Assembly: GCA_914767715.1 (NCBI GenBank)
Contig: OU612069.1
Span: forward strand, 19,775,387 to 19,839,386
Origin: Membranipora membranacea
Taxonomy: Eukaryota > Bryozoa > Gymnolaemata > Cheilostomatida > Membraniporidae
Length of the DNA stretch: 64,000 nucleotides
Reading direction: 5' to 3'
Shown piece after piece: positions 25,901 through 36,512 of this stretch (position 1 is its first letter; the number at the start of each line of letters is the position of its first letter). The notes beneath the pieces are model-generated. The model made no database searches, was not told where the DNA came from, and saw nothing but the letters and a program-made list of their open reading frames with translations. A program made the position numbers and the translations under genes.

Positions 25901-28900
25901 GGTAAAGCCTGGCTATTATATAGGCTTACCTGGATTTGTTGGCGGCCTGTTGTTGTTTGGGGGTGATGAAGTCGTCCCCTACAACGCTCTGGTGAGCTGT
26001 TGGTCTCTCATATCCTGCTGTAACCATACTACCTGAGGTAGCAAAAGGAGCGCCTCCACCACCTTGGCTCCTTCAACAAGAAACAAATGGTATTGATAAT
26101 CGCAGAGAACAAATCTAGTTATAGCTAAACTCGTTCAACCCAAAGAGCAGCTACAGTTCAAACTCTACCGATTACCCTGACTTCATAAACATTTATAGAA
26201 TCAATTTAGTAGTTTACTATTAGTAATCAGATCTTGGCCTGAGAGTCTCAAGGACATTCACAACGATTCAATGAATCAAATTGGTGTTTTGAAATAAGTT
26301 ACCCCTCTTAATGCGAATGGAACGTTTACAGTTCCTATGATGCTTCAAAAAGATCTGACACGCCGTTACCCTAAGCGAATGAAGGAAAACAAACAGATGC
26401 GACCCAATTGAGCCAACACTGTTCCCATGATTCGACAACTCCTGAAATCAATGCAGGGAGCTTGGTGAATATAAGGTATGTCATGTACATAGGGCTAGTG
26501 ATGTTAATACACTGTTGTAGTCCAAGATACAGTCTCTTTCTTATATCATAGTCATGTCAGACATGGTTCCAAGACTGCTGATTGCTTTACATTTAAATTA
26601 TTTGGAGTTGCCTGTCGTGACAGTCAGGACCTACCTGTCCCTATTAGCGGCAAAGCTGTCCTTATTTTCCATGAAGTTAACATTTCCATCACCCCCATTT
26701 CCCTGTGAAAATAAACAAATACACAATTATATAAATGTGACAATAGTAAACATGGCCTGTAGCGGGCCTCGTTTGGGAGAAGAGGCCAGCCATTTGTGTA
26801 TGGAGATGGTTGCGCAGGTACTAATCTCAACCTTGAAACTCCTTTGGAACACAGACTAAGGTGTTAAGTCAATGTGTCCAACCCATAGACTTAATAATTT
26901 TCTTATTATGTCTATGGTCCAACCATTGAAAAAAACTAAACCCCCTGCCAAAGTATGTTCATTGGTGTTTGTAGGGGTTGACTAATGAGAGGGTGACTAT
27001 CCCCTGCTTTACATATGATGTTATTTTTGGGGGCTGAATAGGGTTGACAAAATTGAATCGCTTTTAAATGAACCAAATGAACTCAAACTTGTACCAGTTC
27101 ACACATGACTAGCAGTGTGGAATTCAGTAAAGAGGACAGAAACAAAGCTACTATTTTAATGGTGGAAATAGCAGCTGGTCAATGAAACGAAATAATCATC
27201 CTGTCATTGAGAAAACACTTCACACACACACTCATTAACTTTGTAACAACATGACAATTTGTAGTGATAATCCCCCCCTCAATATATTAATGAATGGGAG
27301 TGAGTGAATGCTTGGACTGATAGCTTATTTCACCATGGCAACTGAATACTTCTGTTTCCTTTCTTCAATGCACCACCATTCGCAACATAGCATTCTTCAT
27401 ATTGAGAAAATCCCGGGTAACGATTGTAGTATGGTCAGACGCATTCTTCCAGGGGTAGAGTCAAGGCAGTTGACCTGACTGGACCAAGGCATAGTACTTA
27501 CTCTACCTACCATACCTGGATCTCAATTAAAGCATACCAGGTCTCATACTAATGACAGCCAAATTTCCAAAAATAGCAAAAATCATCTTGAATTATTTCA
27601 GAAACAGGGCCACCATTTATCAATAAAGATCAAGCTCACGACCAAGCAGCAATGATACACTAAAAGAGATTTGAGGAGTGACATTGACCCAATAAATCGT
27701 GTGCGGGAGGGAGTAAAATACTCTATAAGAGGCTAATAATATTCAGCCCTAGACAATCTAATTCCCAATAAAGAGTCCCTCACAAGCTGTTCCTCAAGTA
27801 TAGAAATCAATAATCGTCTTAATCCCGCTCTGATGACCTAGCCATGCAACATGAGCAGATGATTTAGTAGGGCAGGTACAGTGTGGGTGCTTATCAAAGA
27901 TGTTGACACTGGAGTCAGTGAAATTCTAGCTGAGAAATCATTTGAAACCGCCATATTATTTCAGTCATACGCATCAACTTATAAACCAAGTAGCTATTCG
28001 GATGTTCAGCTTAGTTCACATGAGCTTATCCCAACACCAACAAGTTGAAACTACTAGCTACTGTTTATAAGGCTAGCGACAATCCCTGAGTATCAAAAGA
28101 ATTTTTAGTATCTTTGCTGCAACCCATAGCCTAACAACGATTCTATTCCTTGGGGCTTCACTACAAACTGTTCAGTGTGTAGCCTCAAAATAAAACCCAC
28201 AAAAGTTGAATAGAAGGATTAGAATATAACATGAGTGAAAGTAAATATCTTTAACAATATACAGTGGCTGAGCTCAAACCCCCTTTGTCTTTCTAATCTA
28301 TTCAATTTTTTTGAACAAACAAAATTCAAATCCAAAGCAAATTGCCTAGGTGCTACTAACTGGAAGCTGATATAGCAGTTAGGTGCTAACTGTATTACAC
28401 AATCTATCAAGGTTTGTTCAAACAACTGCTTCCAGTTTTGACAGGTATAGCAAACAGCATGGTCTGCCCAGTGTCAACCTTACCCCCTGAAGAGAAATGG
28501 AAAGCAATAGCATGTTCCTGAAGATTTGGGTTGACGCCTAGACAGGCCCCTAATTATAGGAACCTGAGTTTGACATACACCAGAAAGGTAACTGGACATA
28601 CCAAAAAGAGCTGCCCTGAGACAAAATTCAATGAAAATTTGTTGTACGACTTGTACACACACAGAGTGGGCTTACAGAGATATTCATACACATCAAATGT
28701 ACGCTTGGGAAACAATCCTTATATATAATGAAGGGAAAGGCGGGGCACATTGAACCATATTTGTCATATTATGTTAACATAAGATAACCGACACTGTCCG
28801 AGTAGAAGGCCTAGGCCTTGCGTGGTATAACCAAAAACTGAAACTATGTAAAATCATGTCCCAATGTATGCCTACATAGATAAACTTCAAGACTTGCTGA

Positions 28901-30550
28901 GCAGATGACAGTACCTGTGAACTAGTAGGTATTTTTAGACGCCAACTAGTAGTGTCTAGTACTGAGTTTATCAAGGCCCATAAACAAACTGCGATGGTGC
29001 CTCGGAACTCATTGGTTTTTTTTACCCGCTAACAGTACTTTAGGCGCCATGAATTAGCGATGAGAAGATAACTTACCTGATTGTTACTTGCCATGACAGC
29101 CTGGGTCTCCCTCTGTCTCCTCATCTGGTTATCTCTCTGTGATTCCTCCTCATAGTGTCCGAATATGTTAGATGAGTTACCGCCTGGCTGCTGAAGAACT
29201 CTAAAGAATACAAACCATGGACATAACTTGATGTGCAGAGCTTCAGATGATGCGTGTCACACAACAGTTTCTAATGCATATCTCCAATGATACATAAAAA
29301 GGTGAGGAGGCTCTATGCTGTTGCTTCTTCTGATCAGAGAGAAGATTGAATAGAACTAGATGTTGTGATTTATTGAGGTTTATAGAGATGGAGAGTGCAC
29401 TTGGTTGTCTAAAGGTTAGCACCTAGTACCTAAGATCTGGAAACTTTTCCAGGAATTGATTTGGGGAGGAGAGGCTGAAACATGCAGTTGATTGAAGAAC
29501 AACTGCTTGTTGTGAGTAATGTTTCACACTCGAAATCAGTCGTGCCTGGCTGGCTATTCGACTCTACAGGCCATTAGTCAATTCTAACACATCGCCAGAG
29601 TAGTATTACTTCGGGATAAACAAACTATTCAGTTAAAAATAGTTGTAGATGATAAGTTCAGTAGGCCTCGTTATAGGCTATCAACCAAAGGGAAGCAATC
29701 CTAACTCATAAGGATGCTACAACACTAGGCTAATTCTGCTAATGACATGAGCGGAACCAGCCCTACATCTTTCTTTCTGTTTGAATAATTAAGCAACGCA
29801 TTTTTGTAACAAGTATATTATAGCAAACAGGACATTAATATCAATTGGTGAACTACTGACATAGATCCAAGTTGACACCACATGCATAGGAGTCGGATGA
29901 AACATACACATATATAGGCCTACCACCTAGCAATGACAAAAATGAGAGTGACAAACTCGCCTTAGCTTAGTAACAAGTAAAAGTAGGCTGATGAGTCCCC
30001 TGATCCCTTAGTAACTTGAACAGGAATTTGTTTGGAGGCAAAAGCATATAAATAATATATCACATGGATAAGGCACACTTGACTTTGCAAGACAAGATGT
30101 GATGCTCATTCATAGGCCTAGCAGGGCTGTACTTCTAGGCCTACTAGCTAGTGAATTGCTATTGTAAGTTTTAATTCTTCTCTACTCTCTCTCTCTTCCA
30201 TACTGACAATACTTCTAATTTTTGAATGAATGAATCAGAGAGAATGAATTATGATAAATAAAGGCGCAGCTCAGGGTGATATATTATATTATATTCTAAA
30301 AATAAGTGAGTTGGAGGAGTGGTATTAAGTTAATTATTTAATGAGTGGACAATTATATGATGAAGAACCTAGGCTGTGGCAGCAGGGAGAATTCTCCCTC
30401 GTGGCAAGAAAGAAAGATTTGAATAAAAAAATAATTAGTTTTGTCAATATATTATTCTAAGCTCTGATGGAGCTTAACTGCAAGAGGTTCTACTTACCTT
30501 GAACTGTTTTTCTCAGAGTTCAGCCCTTGGTATGTGTTTGTAGTAGACAT
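16928..30550 (-). CDS. JPT: Jupiter microtubule-associated homologue (JPT1/JPT2 family), expanded form, ~555 aa
   Basis: Fifteen exons join without a phase break, 5' to 3': 30498-30550, 29077-29200, 26635-26702, 25930-26070, 25481-25592, 24165-24249, 22831-22989, 22019-22171, 20810-21106, 20440-20514, 19997-20098, 19265-19357, 18608-18715, 17645-17676, 16928-16993. The start (MSTTNTYQGLNSEKNSSR, then VLQQPGGNSSNIFG) matches the JPT N-terminus. The end (VANPPGGASSIQF) matches the conserved NPPGG-SS tail. Vertebrate JPT1/2 are about 150-190 aa, so this protein is roughly three times longer. The extra length comes from two GAPFAT...GDD..TPKQ repeats (exons 4 and 5) and then, over exons 7-14, a series of NP[ILV]T[GW]-like motifs: HNPITW, FNPVTW, ANPITG, RNPLTG, RNILTG, QDPLHW, HNPVTW, FNPITG. 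It is low-complexity and probably disordered, consistent with a microtubule-associated protein. The donor of exon 12 is ambiguous; phase favours 19265. Confidence 0.85.
22638..22747. repeat. Small inverted-repeat element, GATCAAGTTTGATCC family (best copy)
   Basis: The termini GATCAAGTTTGATCCATTTTGCA (left, to about 22660) and its inverse at the right agree at 22 of 23 positions. The copy is 110 bp long and lies in an intron of the JPT gene. Confidence 0.75.
23033..23088. repeat. Perfect-armed hairpin around an AT-only loop
   Basis: ACCAGAGACTATAGATA at the left is answered by TATCTATAGTCTCTGGT at the right, with an AT-only centre. It lies in a JPT intron, just upstream of exon 7. Confidence 0.6.
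23948..24063. repeat. Small inverted-repeat element, GATCAAGTTTGATCC family
   Basis: Left GACCAAGTTTGATCCATTTG and right CAATTGAATTAAACTTGATC are inverted and bracket a variable GC-richer centre. It lies in the JPT intron between exons 6 and 7. Confidence 0.7.
24826..24944. repeat. Small inverted-repeat element, GATCAAGTTTGATCC family
   Basis: Left ATCAAGTTTAATCCAATTGC and right GCAAATGGACCAAGCTTGGTC are inverted. The centre is a purine-rich GGAGGGG stretch. It lies in the JPT intron between exons 5 and 6. Confidence 0.65.
26883..26917. repeat. Short hairpin CCATAGACTTAATAA...TTATTATGTCTATGG
   Basis: Two 15-bp arms with one mismatch and a five-base loop, in JPT intron 2. Related to the hairpin at 9610-9643. 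Confidence 0.55.
26925..29076. other. JPT intron 2, remainder; no gene seen
   Basis: About 2.1 kb of AT-rich intron without an ORF of recognisable type on either strand. Confidence 0.4.
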
Positions 30551-32078
30551 GTTCGTGTGTACGTGATTGAATTAAAGTGAAATATATGAGAGAAGCTGTA
30601 GAGACGACTGCAAATGAATGAAATCAAAATTTCTTTTCCCTTGTTCTCAGTTGTCCAATGAACAAGCTCAGCCAATCAGAAGACCGAAAAATTTGTTTGG
30701 TTTAAGAAAGTTAAAGTTGTCCATGTTGTCATGATAAAAATTTACTTAATCTTCTGTTATCAACTGATAAATAATTTATAAAAACAGCTATACTTAATAA
30801 TTTCAAACGAATCACAAATAGAAATTAAGAAATATAAATTAAGAGAAATCTATGTGACAAGTATAACTTTATTTAACTTCAGAAGCTGGACAAGTAATCT
30901 CCCCTTGTACTGGGAGAGGACAACAACCAACTATCCATGACACTGGAATCAGGGAGGGTGGGATATCCCACCCTCCCTGCTGGAATTGACATTTTTAGAT
31001 TTATTTTGTTTATTCCTATTTTGAAAATTATGATATAACAAATTTATTTTTACAAGTATTTGTCAGGAAGGATTAAAATTCTGAGTAACTCAACAGTACC
31101 AGCAGGTTCTATTAAAACACTATTCATTTATTCATGTTACGTAATACAAACAAAATGGCAATGCTCAGTATGGATTACTAGATCGCCATTATCGTAGCAA
31201 GCTCCATTATTTCAACTGTGTGGTCAGTCACCTGATCAATAGTTTACAGGTGGGCGAGAGACCCTACAGTCACTTTTTTTAATTGAAGTCTCATTTGTGT
31301 GGATTATTTTGACAGTTTGAAATTTAAGAACTTGGGGCAAACTGTTTCAGTTGTCAGTCAAGCAAGGTACCACTTCAAATTTAAAAATGATTTGTAGTGA
31401 AGATAGTCAATACTACAGAAAGAAAATTATTGCCTGATTGTGAAACGATGGCACATCTGGTATTAGTAGGAGAAAGGAAAAAGAAACCAAATATAAAGCC
31501 TAAAATGTTTGTAACTCAGTATTCACCTGCAAACAGTTGTAACTGTTATAGACCAAGAATATTTTTGGAAATGTAGTTTTTGAGCATGACATATACTATT
31601 ATGCTAGTTCCTCCAGCATACCTTTTTTGAATCCTTTTTGATACACATTATATTCTGAAACTGAACATGACATAATAATAATACAAGCAAATCGATCAAT
31701 GAAAAGGGAATTCCCCCTTTGAGAGAAAATCAATAATTTGACTGTATTAGCTCAATACTTTACCTTATCGGCCATGCCGGCCAGGAAAATAGAAATCCCT
31801 ATTTAATCAATGTGCTATTCGTTCTAAAGCTTGCAGATTCGATTTAAAATATATGGAATACGCAGGAATCCCCAAACCCCACATAATGTAAAACTTATTA
31901 TCAACTGCTGACAGCTGCCGGAAAATAAAACACTGCACACAGTTAACTGACACACCATTGCGCAATGGTCTATGACCAAAACTTACCCTGCCATTTCGAG
32001 CCTTGAAGACACACCACAAAAGTTTGCGCTTCCGCCTTGTCAATTTTGACTGCGCAGTGTGTCTTCTGAATTGGAATT
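30551..32078. promoter_or_regulatory. Divergent intergenic region between JPT and PARP gene 2
   Basis: The JPT gene (-) and PARP gene 2 (+) are transcribed away from this 1.5-kb stretch, so it should hold both promoters. I see no clear TATA element. It contains the 30-bp perfect palindrome at 30950-30979. The assignment as promoter region rests on position only. Confidence 0.45.
30950..30979. repeat. Perfect 30-bp GC-rich palindrome
   Basis: CAGGGAGGGTGGGAT followed directly by its exact reverse complement, with no spacer. It lies about 400 bp upstream of the JPT start codon and 1.1 kb upstream of PARP gene 2. Confidence 0.9.
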
Positions 32079-35000
32079 ATGGGTAATCAAAACTCAAGAT
32101 CTTTGCAGTATGTTGTTCCTGACACAGCTTGTCAACCACAAGCTCGGAATCAAAGAATATATAGAAGTACACGACAGCCGAGAGATAGTAGTGGAACAAG
32201 CTCACCGCTAGGTATCTTAGAATATGATCAGAACACGGATGGCTATATTCCGGGCAAAGGTAGGTTGTTAAAATTTAAATGTTTAAATATTCAAATTTCC
32301 CCTCAGTCACTTTTAGCTTTTTGTAAACAAAGCATTGATAATAGTTGGGGTCAGCCAGGTGACACTGGCAGGACAAGAAAGCATAGGCTTTCTCATTTAA
32401 TCTCCTTTTCTTATTGTCAAACTCAATCCTCATGCAATGTACTTAGTGCTCATTTATGTCTATGATTACTCTCATTACTGGCCTGTCACCATGATATGTT
32501 TGGGATTCAGGTAGCCAAACTATTTGATTATTTCATTTCGTTATTATATACATTTTAGGAAAGGTCATCTGAGTGATGATTAGAAAATTTCAAAGTTCAC
32601 AAACAATATTTTATTAGCTCGCCCCTGACTTTGACTCATTATGTGGGCAAATTGACTCGAACTTGGTTTATGGGAAGCCAAACTCCAAATCTTTTATAAA
32701 ACAACATATAAACTGCAGCTAATTTATGCGTTTTAAAAACATTGTGTCACAGTTTTAGATTTCAACCGTCAACTCATAGCTTTTCGAAATGTTGACGTGA
32801 TGTTGACGATAATGTTAGCATTTGCAGCCAGACTACGACAGACTATGGCGTAATTCATGTTATAATATTATGTTGAATCACTTTCATAACAAGCTTCCTA
32901 TAATTAGAGCTCAAACAATCTATGAATAAAACATAATACTAATCCAGCTGTTTATGTGTGACGGCTGATGTATTGGAATTGTACTGGAATTTCCAATTCG
33001 GGATTTTGACGCGGGACAACTTATATTGTGCTGACTCACGAAAACAAGCTTCCTTATACTAGACTGTCAACAGCTATTCTTTTATTTTCAAATTGTTGGA
33101 AATTTTCCAAAATCAATATATAATTCAGTGATATGGAAATTGGAATGTAGAAAGTATTATTATTTTGTGCATTAATTGTGTTTGTGAGATTGCATAATTT
33201 CTCCAAACCTTCAATTGTTGACTGTCAAGTCAAGTCTGCAATGTGTCGAGAGTTTCCCCTCTAAGGTACATGTGCTGGAATCCATAGTACTCAAGCAGCC
33301 CGCCCTTTACCTTTTACGGCCAGAAATTCGACCACTCTCAATATCAAAGAGGTAGACAGAGATTTGCATGTGTGTAGCGCAAACACACAATGGCTCCTCG
33401 ATATTCTTAGTACTATTTTGAGCGGTAAAAATAAAGTGGATATCAATCATTCAAAATTGGGAGTGCCAGTATCAAATTAGGCATGAGGCACTTTGAACTG
33501 CTAACTGCTATGTAATGCAAGAGAGCCAGCACAGTTGCAAATAATAGAGGTCAACAAGTTACTTTTAACAACTTCTGTGCGCTATAAACTTTCAGAAAGC
33601 CTCAACAAATAAATATTTAGATAAATATATTATAATAATGTTATGAGGCTGATTTTCCTGTTTCAGTGCTGCTGAAAACAAAGTTCGGCTTAGACGGAGT
33701 TTTATACATAGTGTCAGATTCTAACATCCTCGCATTCCCGGTAAGGAATACACGATTTTATTTTGAGTTACATATTTCGATAGCAATTGCATTTGCTCTT
33801 CCACCCAAGCTCTGCCAAACACACTTGCCCCAAACACAATTGAGGAACTGAATCCCCGAATTAAGTGATGCCAAAAAGATATTAATGTGTCTCTCTCGTG
33901 TCCCCTAAAATCTATGAATGGTGTCGCAAAAACTTTATTTCAAACAGGATCTTAGTGACATACTGCTCGCTTGAATAGGTTGAGGGGATGGTTATGCTTT
34001 GTCATGCAATATGACCAGTCTCATAACATCTGGAGAAATAGATGACTGTTATTTTTATAGTGTGACGTGGTTGCAAACTCTGTCGGAATCAAACGCACAG
34101 TCACAGAGAATGTGTTGGCCAGAGGTAACCTAGCAGCACAGTTTGGTAGACAGGGTGGGCCTGGACTGGTCAGTGAGTTGGCAAGCGCACAGCATGCCTG
34201 CTGGTCATATGGAGAGATAAGATTCACACAGGCACATAATCTCGACAATGGAGGAGACTCACCCAAGAAAATCGTACACTTCTGTGTCCCTGCATCCTAC
34301 GCTGGAGACTCCACATATCTGGTAAAATCTATTTGAGACACGAAACGTTGGCATGAAAAATAAATATCATAATGAAGTTTTGCTGGTTCCCAATAATGGT
34401 AACACTTTAAACATGCATATTGTATATTTTATGCATGCTCAGTTAATTCCTTTGCCTTCATTAGTGACACACCACGCAAATCTACATAGCTTAGTTTGGT
34501 GAGGTTATTCGACAACCTCAGTGTAAGCTCTGAAACTCAAGCTTATAAGTGAAGCTGAGATCATCCAAACCTTTTCTCTCTGCTATATGTAAAATACATA
34601 TCCTATGCTTGATGTATTTCTTAGCAAATAGTGTCACTGTTTGAGAGATCACTCGCTATCACACATGATCTAGGGCTGACTAGTATAGCATACCCTCTGA
34701 TTGGAGCAGGGGCTAATAATTACCCCCATCAAGAAGTGATGAAAGCTGTTTTAGATGCCTGCTCACTTTTCCGTCAGAGAGACACCCTCCTCAAGAAAGT
34801 CTACATTGTTATATCCTCTAGATGCCAGAAAAAACAGGTGAGGAAAGTCCAGAAAACTCCAAACTGGGTCTGAAAGCTGAATCGCACAATTGCCTAGCAA
34901 TAATTCTGTCCATTTGTTTAAATTTAATTTAAAAAAGATTAACAAATCGAATCAAGAATTCTATAATTTCGTTTCCAGTCCTTGTAGCCTACACATTCCG

Positions 35001-36512
35001 TACCATCTCATCCCACAGAATAATTAACTTGAATGGCGGCTTTGCAACGTTCATGTCGTGAAAAATTGCATATCCTATCTAACCTATTTTCATACCATTG
35101 TGATGAGCAAAATTTATTTTGTCAAAGTATTTTACAATCCCAGATAATAGAAGACTCCATTCCTGCACTGAGACTGTTTAGACCAATGGGACAAGGTTAT
35201 CAGCAGATTATACCCTCGGTGTCAGACTATTCAGATGTAAAGCAAGCTTTCATTCAGTCGATCGGCCGGGACAGACGCATCAGAGTCCTGAACGTTAAGG
35301 TAAAACTGATCATAAATGGCTGACTAAAAAAAATGGTTGATATAAACAAGTTCAGAAATAAATTAAGTTTTACTTAATTTGAGGACTTCACAGTATGGGA
35401 ATTTAAAATATACCCATGTAAGATATGAAACCTTAACTATTGCCACTCTAGTGTGCAAATATAGTGGTTTTAGGCAATTTCATTACAAGTGTGGAATTGC
35501 CTCCTCAGACACATTGAGTAGACGACTCCCAGTCATATATGTATATACAGTCACCACTCAACTTTTGTACAAGCGTCTGAGTTTTTATTAAACGTTTTAT
35601 ATAATTTTAAATACGCTGGAAGTGAAATCAGAAATCAGATTCTGTTTGTCGTTGACGGCTGATTTCCGTGTGATGTGAGAACTGCACGAGAACATGGTTT
35701 TAAAAATTAATATAATTTTATTACTATAGACTTTACCTATCGGAACAAGTGTCCATCTCACCAAGTACACAGCTGAACTGGAGAGGGTGAAAAGTCTCAG
35801 ACCGCATGTTGTAGATGTAGAATCTTATGGCTGGCATGGAACCCGAGGAGATCACGCAAACATGATCAGTAAAGATGGATTTGATATGTCGAAGACGAAA
35901 AGTATGAATTCTAATATTTTGTTTTATCATGTTTGTTTGTGCTGACCAAGTAATACTAGAAGCATGATTGGATATTGCAATATGATCCGATCAGGCTGTT
36001 ACATTGTTATGACATCATCAATTTTAGTGTCACATGACCCGATATCCAATATGGCCGCCATAAACAATAAATTGCTGCAGATTAGCAGTTCTTCTCATGT
36101 TGAACTTCTATGAGCTTAGGATGAGCACACTGAATATTTAATTTACAATGAGTTATTAACAGACGTGGCACACAACCAAAGATAATACATAACCCTGTTT
36201 ATTTTAGGACATGTCTATGGCAAGGGAGCTTATTTTGCAACTAGTGCCGATCTGGCTCACCCCTATTCTATACTGGGCGCGTATGTCCCCAACGGTGCGA
36301 CTAATTCAACACCTCCTCAAGGTACATTTACTATGCTTCTCTGTAAACTGGTGACAGGTGTCCGACAGCTAGGCAGACTCACCATGACATCACCTGATAC
36401 TGGATTCGACAGCGCGAGGAACGGAAATAGCACTTACATGGTGATATTCAATCCGGGTTGTATTTTACCATTGGCCATTATTGAGTACACCGTTGACAGG
36501 AATAGAGGGTAA
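32079..36512 (+). CDS. Macrodomain-PARP protein 2 (probable mono-ADP-ribosyltransferase), ~453 aa, N-myristoylation consensus
   Basis: Seven phase-consistent exons: 32079-32259, 33667-33740, 34061-34321, 34625-34837, 35144-35299, 35730-35901, 36208-36512. The start MGNQNSRS fits the N-myristoylation consensus (Gly2, Ser6) and is followed by basic residues, so the protein may be membrane-attached. A macrodomain follows (CDVVANSVG, KIVHFCVP, AYPLIGAGANNYP), then a PARP catalytic domain (YGWHGTRG, VYGKGAYFATSADLAHPYS, FTMLLCKLVTG). The His and Tyr of the triad are present. The C-terminal strand (PLAIIEYTVD) has no glutamate at the expected third position, which points to mono-ADP-ribosylation. 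It is a paralogue of PARP gene 1: equivalent introns share phase, and the 74-nt and 213-nt exons have identical lengths. The macrodomain lacks the usual GDI, NAAN and GGGV features, so hydrolase activity is unlikely. It lacks the long N-terminal region of gene 1. Confidence 0.85.
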
